Shown: positions 1-9,556, numbered from the stretch's first letter. The stretch is DNA of 64,000 nt from a gamma proteobacterium symbiont of Stewartia floridana (GCA_003676145.1 NAUB01000021.1:1-64000); one strand, 5' to 3'. Notes: generated by a model from the sequence alone, not told the origin. Numbers and translations: made by a program.

Positions 1-22
1 TAGCCCCAGCCCTCCGGGTTGC

Positions 23-147
23 GCCTGAAAAAGCGCCACTCGGCGTTGCTCGTCGTTCATTTGGAATCACCAAACCTCTCTCCTCGCGCCTTGATTGGTG
101 CTTTTTCAGGCACAACAGGGCCAATTGGATTAGTGTTAACAGGCCCT
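23..147. repeat. Dispersed repeat copy A with internal inverted repeat
   Basis: Two arms (23-37 and 97-111) are reverse complements with one mismatch. The stretch 48-147 aligns at about 80% by eye to 63603-63701 at the other end of the window, with one single-base gap. The 3' part (about 121-145) shares a TTAACAGGCC-type motif with other intergenic spots. This is non-coding, probably an old REP/MITE-like family. Confidence 0.6.
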
Positions 148-223
148 AGAAGCTTAACCGGTTGATTTTTTAGCAAACCAATCTTGAAGTCCTGGATATG
201 ACCTAATATGGTTAAGTGAAGCG

Positions 224-238
224 GCGTCCCATGGACGC
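224..238. promoter_or_regulatory. Short perfect inverted repeat upstream of zwf
   Basis: GCGTCC-CAT-GGACGC is a perfect 6+3+6 inverted repeat about 55 bases before the zwf start. It has no T-run, so it is not a terminator. It may be an operator or leader hairpin; it does not resemble a HexR box. The rest of 148-290 shows nothing I can assign. Confidence 0.3.
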
Positions 239-290
239 TGATTTCTGTAGGACTTAAGCATAATAAAAACGCATACAGGACCCGATAGCG

Positions 291-1826
291 ATGTTATCTG
301 ATTTTCCCGCCCATCAAGGTTTGAAGGCGAGCGAGCTGTTTTTGCAGGCTGATCGTCTGGAACCCTGTCTGTTAGTGATCTTTGGTGCAGCGGGTGACCT
401 CACCCGGCGTAAACTGATTCCGGCTCTCTATAATCTGGTGCGGGAAAAGGCGCTGGATGAGCGGTTCGCCGTGATTGGCTACAGTCGCTCAACAAAAAGT
501 GACGATGATTACCGGCAATTACTGTTTCAGGCTGTCCAGCAGCACTCCCGATCCCAGCCGATCGATGAGGGGGTATGGCATGAGTTCAGTCAACGGATCG
601 CCTATGTGGAAGGGGATTTTGAAGATCCGGAAGGTTACCACAGGTTGCGTGACGCTCTGGAGAAATATGAACAGCAGATCGGCAGTGAAGGCAATCGGCT
701 GTTCTATTTTGCCACCCCCCCTTCGGCGGCCACGATCATTCTCCACCGCCTGGATGAGGCGGGTCTGCTGGGTAAGCAGGGTGACCGTGTTCCCTGGACA
801 CGGGTGATCATGGAGAAGCCTTATGGCCGGGATCTCGAATCGGCAATCGAACTGAATCGTGTGGTGGGTGAAGTTCTGCAAGAGGACCAGGTCTACCGGA
901 TCGACCACTATCTGGGTAAAGAGACGGTTCAGAATATTCTGGTTGCACGCCTGGGCAATACCATTTTCGAACCGCTCTGGAACCGTAAATATATCGATCA
1001 TATTCAAATCACGGCGGCAGAATCGATCGGTGTCGAGGGGCGTGGCCGGTTTTATGACAATACCGGGGTATTGCGTGACATGGTACAAAGCCATCTGCTG
1101 CAGGTGCTCTCCCTGTGCGCCATGGAGCCACCAGTCTCATTCGCTGCGGATGATATTCGCGACAAGCGTGTGGAGGTGTTGCGTGGCTTGCGGAGTCTAC
1201 AGAATCGTGAGGTTTTCGAGCATGTGGTGTTTGGACAGTATCGGGGCTATCGGGACGAGGAGAATGTCGACCCCAAATCACGTACGCCCACCTATGCGGC
1301 GATCAAGTGTTATATCGATAACTGGCGCTGGCAGGGGGTGCCCTTCTTTCTTCGAGTCGGCAAACACCTCTCCCATAGAATGACCGAAGTCTCTGTGTTC
1401 TTCCGGCCGGTACCGCTGTGTCTGTTCGGGCGGGATGATGTCTGCCAGGATCTTGAGCCCAATGTTTTGACGATCCGCATCCAGCCCGATGCGGGTATGG
1501 CATTGAAGATAAGCAGTAAAAAGCCGGGGGACGATCTCGAAGTCAGCTCCGTTGAAATGGATTTCAACTACTCGGAAACCTACGAGCACCCGATCAAGGA
1601 TGCCTACGAACGGCTGCTGTTGGATGCGGTTAAAGGGGATGCAACCCTGTTTGCCCGCCGGGATGAAGTTGAATTTGCCTGGCGGTTCGTGACTCCGATC
1701 CTGCAAAGCTGGCAGGCGGAAAGTAAAAAACAGCCACGATTCTATGCCGAGGGCAGTGAAGGCCCTGAAGAGGCGAACGAGCTGATGGATCGCTACAGCC
1801 GGCAATGGCGGGAGATCAAACAGTGA
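291..1826 (+). CDS. zwf: Glucose-6-phosphate 1-dehydrogenase
   Basis: Cytosolic enzyme oxidising glucose 6-phosphate to 6-phosphogluconolactone with NAD(P)+, the first step of the oxidative pentose phosphate pathway. The 511-residue protein is of usual length. The dinucleotide-binding loop GAAGDLTRR lies at about 32-40, the EKPYGRD substrate motif at 175-181 and the active-site DHYLGK at 205-210, containing the catalytic His. It is the first gene of a zwf-pgl-gnd run, and its stop overlaps the start of pgl, which suggests translational coupling. No edd/eda genes are nearby, so the local product feeds the pentose phosphate route. Confidence 0.98.
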   Translation: MLSDFPAHQGLKASELFLQADRLEPCLLVIFGAAGDLTRRKLIPALYNLVREKALDERFAVIGYSRSTKSDDDYRQLLFQAVQQHSRSQPIDEGVWHEFSQRIAYVEGDFEDPEGYHRLRDALEKYEQQIGSEGNRLFYFATPPSAATIILHRLDEAGLLGKQGDRVPWTRVIMEKPYGRDLESAIELNRVVGEVLQEDQVYRIDHYLGKETVQNILVARLGNTIFEPLWNRKYIDHIQITAAESIGVEGRGRFYDNTGVLRDMVQSHLLQVLSLCAMEPPVSFAADDIRDKRVEVLRGLRSLQNREVFEHVVFGQYRGYRDEENVDPKSRTPTYAAIKCYIDNWRWQGVPFFLRVGKHLSHRMTEVSVFFRPVPLCLFGRDDVCQDLEPNVLTIRIQPDAGMALKISSKKPGDDLEVSSVEMDFNYSETYEHPIKDAYERLLLDAVKGDATLFARRDEVEFAWRFVTPILQSWQAESKKQPRFYAEGSEGPEEANELMDRYSRQWREIKQ

Positions 1827-2515
1827 CTGGCAAACGCATGGTTGTCGATCGAAGTGAATTCAACACGCGTGCCGTTGAGTGGATTGTCTCAACCATACAG
1901 CAGGTACTTGAAAAAGCTGACCACTGTCATCTGATGTTGGCCGGTGGCTCCACACCTCTACCCATCTATCGGCAGCTCGCACAGGATCACGATATCCCCT
2001 GGTCCCGCCTGATTCTCTATTTTGGTGATGAGCGCTGTGTGCCGGATGATACGCCGGAAAACAATGGCTACAGTGTGCTTGGAGCACTCTTTCCCAGCGG
2101 TCCTGCGGAAGGGGTTACCATCCATCGAATGTGTGGTGAGGATCAACCGGATGAAGCGGCGCAGGCCTATGAATCGATACTTCCTGAGCGTATCGATGTG
2201 CTACTGCTCGGTATGGGAGCGGACGGCCACACCGCGTCCCTGTTTCCCGGCTCGGCGGCGCTGGATGAAGTCAGTCGAAGGGTGATGCCGGTGATTGGCA
2301 ACAAACCTCCAATGCAGCGTCTTACCGTGACGCCACCGGTGATCCAACAGGCAACCCATCTGCTGGTTATGGTGCAGGGGGATGATAAAGCCGATGCGGT
2401 GCGCTGGGCCTTGCAGGATGGCAGCGTGCCCGCTGCCCTGGCAAAAGATGGGGATTGGTTATTGGACAGTCTGGCTGGACGCTCCATTGTAAACTCCCCG
2501 GCGGAATCGTTTTAA
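1823..2515 (+). CDS. pgl: 6-phosphogluconolactonase (DevB type)
   Basis: Hydrolyses 6-phosphogluconolactone to 6-phosphogluconate. The glucosamine-6-phosphate-isomerase-like fold is shown by an LAGGSTP phosphate loop near the N-terminus and the GMGADGHTASLFPG active-site motif in the middle. I prefer the GTG at 1823: it overlaps the zwf stop (GTGA) and has GGGAG eight bases upstream. An in-frame ATG at 1805 would add six residues and overlap zwf by 22 bases; an ATG at 1838 is the other choice. The protein is about 230 residues, normal for the family. It sits between zwf and gnd, completing the oxidative branch. Confidence 0.95.
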   Translation: MTGKRMVVDRSEFNTRAVEWIVSTIQQVLEKADHCHLMLAGGSTPLPIYRQLAQDHDIPWSRLILYFGDERCVPDDTPENNGYSVLGALFPSGPAEGVTIHRMCGEDQPDEAAQAYESILPERIDVLLLGMGADGHTASLFPGSAALDEVSRRVMPVIGNKPPMQRLTVTPPVIQQATHLLVMVQGDDKADAVRWALQDGSVPAALAKDGDWLLDSLAGRSIVNSPAESF

Positions 2516-2543
2516 TTCGAAGTTAGAGATACAGGAAGCCTCA

Positions 2544-3968
2544 ATGTCTGATTCACAACAGTTTCATATCGGTCTTATCGGATTGGGAGTGATGGGCAGA
2601 AATCTGGCCCTCAACATGGAGGAGAAGGGCTTTCCTGTCGCTGTCTGGAACCGACGCAGCAGTAGCTTGAATGAGTTTCTGCAAGAGAATCAGGGCAAGC
2701 GGTTTGGTGGTCATGCGGAGTTGAGCGGTTTTATCGCCATGCTGGAACGCCCCAGGCGCATCCTGTTGATGATCAAGGCTGGCGACCCTGTTGATCAAGT
2801 GATCGAACAACTGCTGCCGCTGCTGGAGCCCGGTGACATCATCATGGATGGAGGCAACTCTTGGTTTGAGGATACCCAACGGCGTGAAGCCCGTCTGAGG
2901 GCGCTGGGCCTGCACTATGTGGGTGTTGGAATATCCGGTGGTGAAGAGGGTGCCCGGCACGGTCCTTCAATGATGCCGGGAGGCTCTGCAGACTCCTATG
3001 CTGAGGTTAAATCGGTGTTTGAAGCGATCACGGCACAGACCGAAGCCGGTCCTTGCGTCACTCATGTAGGACCTGACGGCGCCGGCCATTTTGTCAAGAT
3101 GGTGCACAATGGCATCGAGTATGCCGACATGCAGCTGTTGGCGGAAGCCTATGATCTGATGGCGCGTGGGCTCGGCTTGCAGGAACAGGACATTGCGGAG
3201 GTGTTTGATCAGTGGAATCAGGGGCCGATGGAGTCTTTTCTGGTTGAGCTTTCCGCTCAGGTGATGAAGGTGAAAGACGATGAGACCGGCAAGCCGCTGG
3301 TCAGCCTGGTGATGGACAAGGCGGGGCAGAAAGGTACCGGGCGCTGGACTGTTCAGGCCGCGCTGGAGCAGGGGGTGGCGGTGCCTGGAATCTCCGCAGC
3401 GGTCGATGCCAGAGTGCTCTCTTCGATGAAGCAGCAACGGCTTGTCGCAGCCGGATTGTTGAAGGGGCCTGACGTTTCGGCCGGTGTGGATCACAAAGCC
3501 GTGTTGGCCGACCTGCATGGTGCGGTGTACGCTTCGAGGATCACTGCCTATGCCCAGGGCATGGCCTTGATACGCAGTGCCTCAGACCGCTATGAGTGGT
3601 CGGTGAACCTGGCTGAAACAGCCAGGATCTGGAAAGGCGGATGTATTATCAGAGCGCGTCTGCTCGATCCGATCCGGGCAGCTTTTTCCAACCATCCCGA
3701 ACCGGCCAATCTGATGATCGATGGGGAGATGAGTCATCAACTGCAAGGGCTGCAGGGAGCCTGGCGTCGGGTAACCGGGTTTGCGCTGACTGTGGGTATT
3801 CCGTTGCCGGTGATGGCTGCCTGTCTCGGTTATTTTGACAGTTATCGTACTGAGCGTCTGCCGCAAAACCTGATTCAGGCGCAACGGGACGCTTTTGGTG
3901 CGCATACCTATGAGCGAACCGATCACCCTGACTGGGGATTCGTACATAGCGAGTGGCTGGAATCGTGA
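2544..3968 (+). CDS. gnd: 6-phosphogluconate dehydrogenase, decarboxylating
   Basis: Oxidatively decarboxylates 6-phosphogluconate to ribulose 5-phosphate with NADP+. The 474-residue length is that of the long dimeric form. Seen in order are the Rossmann motif GLGVMGRNLALN near residue 13, IMDGGNSWFEDT, the substrate loop GISGGEEGARHGPSMMPGG, the catalytic Lys region FVKMVHNGIEYADMQ, and the WKGGCIIRARLL helix of the C-terminal domain. A GGAAG ribosome site precedes the ATG. It is the third gene of the zwf-pgl-gnd set, with a 28-base gap after pgl. No clear terminator follows before the convergent gene at 4033. Confidence 0.97.
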   Translation: MSDSQQFHIGLIGLGVMGRNLALNMEEKGFPVAVWNRRSSSLNEFLQENQGKRFGGHAELSGFIAMLERPRRILLMIKAGDPVDQVIEQLLPLLEPGDIIMDGGNSWFEDTQRREARLRALGLHYVGVGISGGEEGARHGPSMMPGGSADSYAEVKSVFEAITAQTEAGPCVTHVGPDGAGHFVKMVHNGIEYADMQLLAEAYDLMARGLGLQEQDIAEVFDQWNQGPMESFLVELSAQVMKVKDDETGKPLVSLVMDKAGQKGTGRWTVQAALEQGVAVPGISAAVDARVLSSMKQQRLVAAGLLKGPDVSAGVDHKAVLADLHGAVYASRITAYAQGMALIRSASDRYEWSVNLAETARIWKGGCIIRARLLDPIRAAFSNHPEPANLMIDGEMSHQLQGLQGAWRRVTGFALTVGIPLPVMAACLGYFDSYRTERLPQNLIQAQRDAFGAHTYERTDHPDWGFVHSEWLES

Positions 3969-4032
3969 TCTTTTACACTCTGATGGGTCGGGTTCGTTGC
4001 TGTAACGCCCGTTTGTGTGGTTCAACAGTAGC

Positions 4033-4791
4033 TTAAAGGTCCTGCCATTCAGTCAGCAGAATGCCTGACAAAATGCCTGCACAACCACCGCCAATCACAC
4101 CGCCCAGCATGGCCCCAGGGAGTCCCTCATGAATCGTCTGCAGCACGCTGACCAATGAACCGGCGATTTCATTATCGATCGAACTGATCATGATAAAGAA
4201 ACTCAGGGTTACAAAACTGGAGACACCGACTCCAACCATCAGGCCATCACCGATTGGTGGCAATAGATTGTCATAGAGTTTGATAAATCCCGGCACTAAA
4301 AAGACGTACACTATCCCGGTCAAGGGGCACATGATTGCCACAATCAAAGCAATCGAAACGTCTTCGAAAAAGCTTGAAAAGAGCAGAAAGCAGAGTGAGA
4401 CAAGCCAGCCGGCACTGAATCCCGTGAGGGTTTTTGCATCGGCACGATTAACCCTGGATCCCATCGAGAATACACCGTACAAGGCCCCCACGATCGCTCC
4501 GACCACGCTTGCGATGATCAGTATCGCCAGGAGATTGGCAGGTTTGTCGGCCAGTATGAAATAGAAGATACAGAGTGGTGAGGTGATAATGGTCATTAGC
4601 ACCGCCAGACGCATACTGCTATAGATCAGTGCACCCAGGGTGCCGGAGAGTACCCCGGCAAAAAGGTAAGGATTTATCGGCAACGACCAGTGTTCGGCAA
4701 ATGCGGTAAAGAAGACAAACAGCATACCGTAGAGCAGACCGATAAATGCCCAGATAGCACCTCGAATCAACGCCTCTTTAATTCGTATCAT
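4033..4791 (-). CDS. Polytopic membrane protein of unknown function
   Basis: A 252-residue, very hydrophobic protein with about seven or eight predicted membrane spans and many Gly/Ala/Ser small-residue helices. I do not recognise the family. The C-terminal segment is a glycine-rich helix (GAMLGGVIGGG), as in channel-like or scaffold proteins, but no transport motif is visible. It is transcribed towards gnd, followed by no clear terminator. A TTAACAGGCC palindromic motif lies just upstream of its start, at about 4811-4836. Confidence 0.75.
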   Translation of the reverse strand: MIRIKEALIRGAIWAFIGLLYGMLFVFFTAFAEHWSLPINPYLFAGVLSGTLGALIYSSMRLAVLMTIITSPLCIFYFILADKPANLLAILIIASVVGAIVGALYGVFSMGSRVNRADAKTLTGFSAGWLVSLCFLLFSSFFEDVSIALIVAIMCPLTGIVYVFLVPGFIKLYDNLLPPIGDGLMVGVGVSSFVTLSFFIMISSIDNEIAGSLVSVLQTIHEGLPGAMLGGVIGGGCAGILSGILLTEWQDL

Positions 4792-4875
4792 TGTGAAACT
4801 GTCGTGTTGTGTTAACAGGCCTTATTGGCCTGCTAGAGTACCTATGAATAGTAATCGGCCGCTTGTTGAAAACTG

Positions 4876-5247
4876 TTAACGGTTACTGTCGACGCCATCC
4901 TCAGGGTAGAGCCCTTTTTCATCCTGGAGGCTTAGCCAGCCTTTCGCGATGCGATAGATCAACCATACCGCGTTGATAAAAAGTATCACGTAACCTATTA
5001 AAATTACTGTGGTAATGAAGCCTATGATTGACCACAAAAGGACAAACCAGAAGGTTCGGATCTGCCATCGGAAGTGAGATTCCAGCCAGGTACCCCTGAC
5101 ATCATCCCGTTTGACATAGTTTATGATGACACCGATCAGGAGGGTGATCACAAACAGGAAGGAGGCGGCTTGTAGCGCGTAGACGCCAACGGTCAGTGTT
5201 ACTTCCCGTTCCAGGTTCCGTTGTTGATCTTGAGTGGGGCTGTTCAT
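4876..5247 (-). CDS. Small membrane protein, COG3671/DUF4870-like
   Basis: A 123-residue protein with three predicted membrane spans (about 25-45, 65-90 and 90-105) and a hydrophilic tail. The SHFRWQIRTFW stretch before the second span is typical of a widespread family of uncharacterised membrane proteins (COG3671, DUF4870-like). No function is known. It lies upstream of the 4033-4791 membrane gene on the same strand, with an 84-base gap, and could be co-transcribed with it. Confidence 0.75.
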   Translation of the reverse strand: MNSPTQDQQRNLEREVTLTVGVYALQAASFLFVITLLIGVIINYVKRDDVRGTWLESHFRWQIRTFWFVLLWSIIGFITTVILIGYVILFINAVWLIYRIAKGWLSLQDEKGLYPEDGVDSNR

Positions 5248-5447
5248 GGTTGAAGGTTCGCTTCAGTTAACATGACTCGGTTACCGGCAAGGTTGAGTAT
5301 CAAGAGACCATTGTACATCAGATTCATCAGCTGGGATCGCGTGGATTGTTGATCGCAGTGCCTGATGGGTTGTGTAGCATTTGCTACTGAAGAGCTGCTC
5401 AGGCTTGGGTAATTTCTATCACCGGTAAACAGCAAAGGTGATTAGAG

Positions 5448-5753
5448 ATGAAACCCATGAAATTCTTTATCGATACCCATAGTCAGGAAAGTGAAACATT
5501 CCCTGCTGGTCTGACTCAGCAGCAATTCGAGGTTTTCTACACCGCCTACGAGCAGGCCTGCATGGATGAGGATGTGGTTCCACTGCGCATCCATTTGAAC
5601 TATGAGGATGCCCGTGCCTTCTGTTTCACCATGGCAGCGGATGCGGAATCGGTTCAACGAGCTCACGAAAAGGTCGGATTGCCTTTCGACTCCATCACCG
5701 AAGTTAAAACGGTGACACCTGGCGATACTTTTTTTCAACGTCGGCAGGCATGA
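5448..5753 (+). CDS. DUF4242-like small protein
   Basis: A 101-residue soluble protein with no signal peptide. The pattern of an N-terminal beta strand (MKFFIDTH), a helix with QFEVFYTAYEQAC and a second beta-alpha-beta unit (AFCFTMAADAESVQRAHEKVGLP) resembles the DUF4242 / SCO4226 ferredoxin-like fold, in which some members bind nickel. That assignment is by eye. A GATTAGAG sequence lies just before the ATG. The gene stands alone between the divergent membrane gene and the peroxidase. Confidence 0.7.
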   Translation: MKPMKFFIDTHSQESETFPAGLTQQQFEVFYTAYEQACMDEDVVPLRIHLNYEDARAFCFTMAADAESVQRAHEKVGLPFDSITEVKTVTPGDTFFQRRQA

Positions 5754-5952
5754 GCCGGGATCGTACCAGCAATTCACCCAGCATTCATATCAGAGGTCTC
5801 CTTTTGTAGGGAGTGGATGGTAAGGATCTGTGGTCTGAATCGAGGTATCTGGACCGGCAATCATGAGACCCATATCGGGTATTGCAAGTATCCCCACCGC
5901 CAGGCAGTGGTCTGGTGGTGAGGAGGTAGATACAGGAGAAAGGGGTGAGCTG

Positions 5953-7347
5953 ATGTTGAATCTCACAATTATGAATTTTCTGAGTGTGGCGCTGATTGCT
6001 TTAGTCGTTGGGCTCGCGGTGCTTTTCACCATGGTGCGCTACGACCTTGGGCCAAAAGGTCGGCTGGCAAAGAGTGGGCAGTGGTTCCTGGCGACCGCTC
6101 TGGGTACAGGGATTCTGTCTCTGGCAGTTAAACTGATGATTATTCTGACTGTGACGAATTTCCCCGCTGCCGTGATCGACCCCTTGATTGAGCAGCCACA
6201 GGTGGAACCAGTCATCTCTGAGTACGATCCTTTGCTGGGTGTCCCGGCCTCAAAACGATTTCTCTGGCAGTCGCTGGATTTACAACCCGTCTCGGGTGAT
6301 CAGGTTGTCAGGAGTTCGTCCCCCTATGTCTGGCAGACTCTGCCTGATCGGGCTCCAGAGCCGGAAAATAATCCTATCACCGCTGAAAATGTCGTGCTGG
6401 GTAAAAGGCTTTTTTTCGACAAGAATCTCTCCTGGGACCGGACACTCTCATGCAGCTCATGCCATGATGTCATCGGTGGCAGTGGGGATGATGGAGTGCC
6501 GACTTCACTGGGTATCAACGATCAGATGGGCGGTCGCAATGCGCCAACTGTCTGGAATGCCGCCTTTCAGTCGGTACTGTTCTGGGATGGCCGGGCCGCT
6601 TCACTGGAAGAGCAGGCGAAAGGTCCACTGATCAATCCGATCGAGATGGGTATGCCCTCCTGGAAAGAGGTGGAACAACGGGTGCTTGAAGACCCAGCCT
6701 ATCAGCCTCTTTTTGACGCTGCCTTCGGAGCCGACACAGTGGTCGATATCGACCGGATCGCTGAGGCAATCGCCAGCTATGAAAGGACATTGATCACACC
6801 GGATACCCCTTATGACCGTTTTGTTGAGGGTGATTTGAACGCCCTCTCGGCCCAACAGTTAAGGGGGATGGCATCATTTCAAACCCTTGGCTGCGTCAAC
6901 TGCCACTTTGGCCCCAATTTCAGTGGCGCCAGTCTGTTTGATTCCCGCGCACCGTTGCGGATTTTTCCAATCTATCCTACGCCATTTGAGCAGAAGTATG
7001 AGTTGACCCGGGATACAGGCGCTGCGATGGCGGGGAGTGGTCGCGGCAGCTGGCGGGTGCCATCACTGCGCAATGTTGCCTTGACCGGCCCATGGTTGCA
7101 TAACGGCTCAGTGAGCGAACTGAAAGAGGTGGTGCGAATCATGTCCAGTGTTCAACTGGGTCATACCGGCCGCTATCTGGTCTGGTCGGATGACCACAAG
7201 GTCATGACCAAGCTTGATCGACCCGCACTGAGTGATGATGAAATCGAAGATGTTGTGGCTTTTCTGCATTCGCTCAGCAGCGATACGCTCCTCGAACGGA
7301 TCAAACTCGCCAAAGGGAGCAGGGATGAAGCCCTAGTTTCCCAATAA
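5953..7347 (+). CDS. Membrane-anchored di-haem cytochrome c peroxidase (CCP/MauG family)
   Basis: Predicted periplasmic di-haem peroxidase reducing H2O2 with electrons from the respiratory chain. Two haem c sites are visible counted from this start: CSSCH at 167-171 and CVNCH at 314-318, with the peroxidase motif around WDRTLSCSSCHD and a NAPTVWNAAF loop. Unusually, the N-terminus carries two hydrophobic spans (about 5-30 and 50-75) rather than a simple signal peptide, so the enzyme is probably tethered. I chose the ATG at 5953 because AGGAGAAAGGGG precedes it; an ATG at 5863 would add 30 unlikely residues. A Crp/Fnr regulator follows. Confidence 0.92.
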   Translation: MLNLTIMNFLSVALIALVVGLAVLFTMVRYDLGPKGRLAKSGQWFLATALGTGILSLAVKLMIILTVTNFPAAVIDPLIEQPQVEPVISEYDPLLGVPASKRFLWQSLDLQPVSGDQVVRSSSPYVWQTLPDRAPEPENNPITAENVVLGKRLFFDKNLSWDRTLSCSSCHDVIGGSGDDGVPTSLGINDQMGGRNAPTVWNAAFQSVLFWDGRAASLEEQAKGPLINPIEMGMPSWKEVEQRVLEDPAYQPLFDAAFGADTVVDIDRIAEAIASYERTLITPDTPYDRFVEGDLNALSAQQLRGMASFQTLGCVNCHFGPNFSGASLFDSRAPLRIFPIYPTPFEQKYELTRDTGAAMAGSGRGSWRVPSLRNVALTGPWLHNGSVSELKEVVRIMSSVQLGHTGRYLVWSDDHKVMTKLDRPALSDDEIEDVVAFLHSLSSDTLLERIKLAKGSRDEALVSQ

Positions 7348-7567
7348 TCGAAATCCCAAGAAGTAGGGTGGTGTTTCAAACGGATAACCGCCGGATGAGT
7401 TAGGCTGAAGTGGTCATATAACCGCCCAATCAGCTGACCCTATCCATACATCACCTGGACGCAAAGATTGCTTTTTGCCCGGCCCATTTGCATGGGTTAA
7501 CATCTTCTACCGCCGGTCTGCTGATGCAGGCTGGCGGTTTTCTGTTCTCAGAAGCAAAGGAGTCGAT

Positions 7568-8215
7568 GTGGCTGAAACATTTCTCGAGCTCACGCCATCC
7601 GGTCAGAAGCTGTTTGAAAACGGTGTGGTGCGAAAATGTTTTTCAAAACCCACCGCGGTGATTCACAAAGGGCAGGCGGTATCCGGCGCCTATCTGGTTA
7701 CCCAGGGCCGTTTGAGGGTCTTTACATACACACCCCAGGGGAGCGAGGCAACACTCTACTTTCTTGATCCAGGAGAGACTTGTGTGTTGGCGCTGAACTG
7801 CCTGTTCAATGATCTTCGTTACCCCGCCTGGGTGGAGACGGATGGGGATACCCATGTGGATGTGATTCCCGGTGCACTCTATCGCAAACTGTTCGAAGCT
7901 GAATCGACCGTGCAGAATCTGACCGTCAAGGCACTCTCCTCCCTGGTGTTCCGCCTGATGGAGGAGTTGGAGCAGGTACATGCCTGCAATCTGGATCAGC
8001 GTCTCGCCAACTTCATTCTCAGTAATGCCTCGGAAGAGGGTGTATTACGCATGACCCAGCAGGCACTGGGAGGACACCTGGGGACCACTCGCGAGGTCAT
8101 CGCCCGCCTGATGCAGGGCTTTGTCGCTGAAGGGGCTGTGGAGACCCGACGTGGTGCCGTGGTCGTTATCGACGCCGCCAAACTGGCGAAGCTGATCGAA
8201 CCGGCAAAACTCTAG
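7568..8215 (+). CDS. Crp/Fnr family transcription regulator
   Basis: A 215-residue protein with an N-terminal cyclic-nucleotide-binding-like beta barrel (about 20-110), a dimer helix, and a C-terminal winged helix with recognition region GGHLGTTREVIARLMQGF. No N-terminal Fnr cysteine cluster is present, so it is not an oxygen-sensing Fe-S Fnr; its ligand is unknown. I chose the GTG at 7568 because AAAGGAG lies five bases upstream; longer in-frame starts reach back to 7475 but lack such a site. It lies 220 bases after the cytochrome c peroxidase gene on the same strand, so it may control it. Confidence 0.88.
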   Translation: MAETFLELTPSGQKLFENGVVRKCFSKPTAVIHKGQAVSGAYLVTQGRLRVFTYTPQGSEATLYFLDPGETCVLALNCLFNDLRYPAWVETDGDTHVDVIPGALYRKLFEAESTVQNLTVKALSSLVFRLMEELEQVHACNLDQRLANFILSNASEEGVLRMTQQALGGHLGTTREVIARLMQGFVAEGAVETRRGAVVVIDAAKLAKLIEPAKL

Positions 8216-8308
8216 GGCACATTTTTCGTCAACTGGTTTATTATTCAATTATGTGATGCAACGGAAGCTCACACTCTTGGCCCTGTTGGATCCTACGCCG
8301 ACAGCGCT

Positions 8309-9556
8309 GTGTGTTTTCGAAACCAACAGGCCTCAATTCCAGTGGATGATCAGTTGACCAGCTACAGCAAGATTCGGGTTACCCGATCAATTACCATCCC
8401 CGACCCGATCAAGATCAGTCGCTATCGTCGGCTGCCGGAACTGGGCCCAAGAGTACTCTTTTTCAGCGGCGGTACGGCACTCAACAGCGTTAGCCGGGTA
8501 CTCAAAAACTACACCCATAACTCGATCCATCTGGTCACCTCTTTTGATTCCGGGGGAAGTTCTGCCAAGTTGCGCCAGGCCTTCAATATGCCCTCGATTG
8601 GTGATCTGCGCAGTCGTTTGATGGCCTTGGCGGATGAGAGCGTGACCGGTCATCCCGAGATCTACAAGCTGTTCAACTATCGTTTTCCAGGCAATTCCAA
8701 ACGGGCTGAGTTGATTAAGCAGCTGGAGATGATGATCCGGGGACGCCACCCGATGATTGAGCCGGTGCCGAATCCCATGCGGCGCATCATCCGTAATCTG
8801 CTGGGTTACTTTTACGATGCCATGCCGGTGGATTTCAATCTCAAGGGAGCAAGTATCGGCAACCTGATTCTGACCGGTGGTTATCTGAATAATCACGAAC
8901 ATCTCGATCCGGTGATATTTCTGTTTGAGAAGCTGGTCGGGGTACAGGGCACGGTGCGCGCCATTGTCAATGCAGACTACCATCTGGCGGCTGAATTGGC
9001 GGATGGACGTCAGGTGATCGGACAGCATCTGCTGACCGGGAAAGAGGTGGCTCCGCTGGCTTCGAATGTTACCGATCTGTCCCTGTCAAAATCGCTGCAA
9101 GATTATCAACCGGTCAAGGCCAAGCTGCGCAAAAAGAATCAACGGCTTATCGAGCAGGCTGAGTTGATCTGCTATCCCCCGGGGAGTTTCTACTCGAGTC
9201 TGATTGCCAACCTGCTGCCACAGGGGGTTGGTGTATCGATCGCAGTCAATGACTGCCCGAAAGTGTTTGTGCCCAATCAGGGAAAGGACCCTGAGCAGAT
9301 AAAGATGAACCTCAATCAGAGTCTGCAGCAGTTGATGCGCTATCTCCAGGCCGGGACCTCTAATGGCGTCGAACCGGAGCGTCTGTTGAATTTCGTCATG
9401 CTGGACAGCCGGCACGGTACAGTGCGTGCGGACCAACGCCATGCGTTATGGAAAAAATGGGGTATTCAGCTGATCGATGTCCCCCTGATCACTCCGCAGA
9501 GTGCCCCAAACTATGATGCCAATCTGCTGGTTTCCGCCTTGCTCTCTCTGGCCTGA
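8309..9556 (+). CDS. CofD/YvcK-like protein
   Basis: A 415-residue member of the 2-phospho-lactate transferase CofD / YvcK superfamily. Family features are the GGTALNSVSR nucleotide loop, TSFDSGGSSAKLR (like the SDDGGSSG motif), IGDLRSR, ASIGNLILTG and the NAD-like INADYH region. It is longer than YvcK of Bacillus and resembles the CofD-like proteins described from so-called GAK gene sets, but no ATP-grasp partner is seen here. F420 synthesis is unlikely because no other cof gene is present. The start is uncertain: 8309 is a GTG with no strong ribosome site and the first about 45 residues are poorly conserved in look. Confidence 0.8.
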   Translation: MCFRNQQASIPVDDQLTSYSKIRVTRSITIPDPIKISRYRRLPELGPRVLFFSGGTALNSVSRVLKNYTHNSIHLVTSFDSGGSSAKLRQAFNMPSIGDLRSRLMALADESVTGHPEIYKLFNYRFPGNSKRAELIKQLEMMIRGRHPMIEPVPNPMRRIIRNLLGYFYDAMPVDFNLKGASIGNLILTGGYLNNHEHLDPVIFLFEKLVGVQGTVRAIVNADYHLAAELADGRQVIGQHLLTGKEVAPLASNVTDLSLSKSLQDYQPVKAKLRKKNQRLIEQAELICYPPGSFYSSLIANLLPQGVGVSIAVNDCPKVFVPNQGKDPEQIKMNLNQSLQQLMRYLQAGTSNGVEPERLLNFVMLDSRHGTVRADQRHALWKKWGIQLIDVPLITPQSAPNYDANLLVSALLSLA

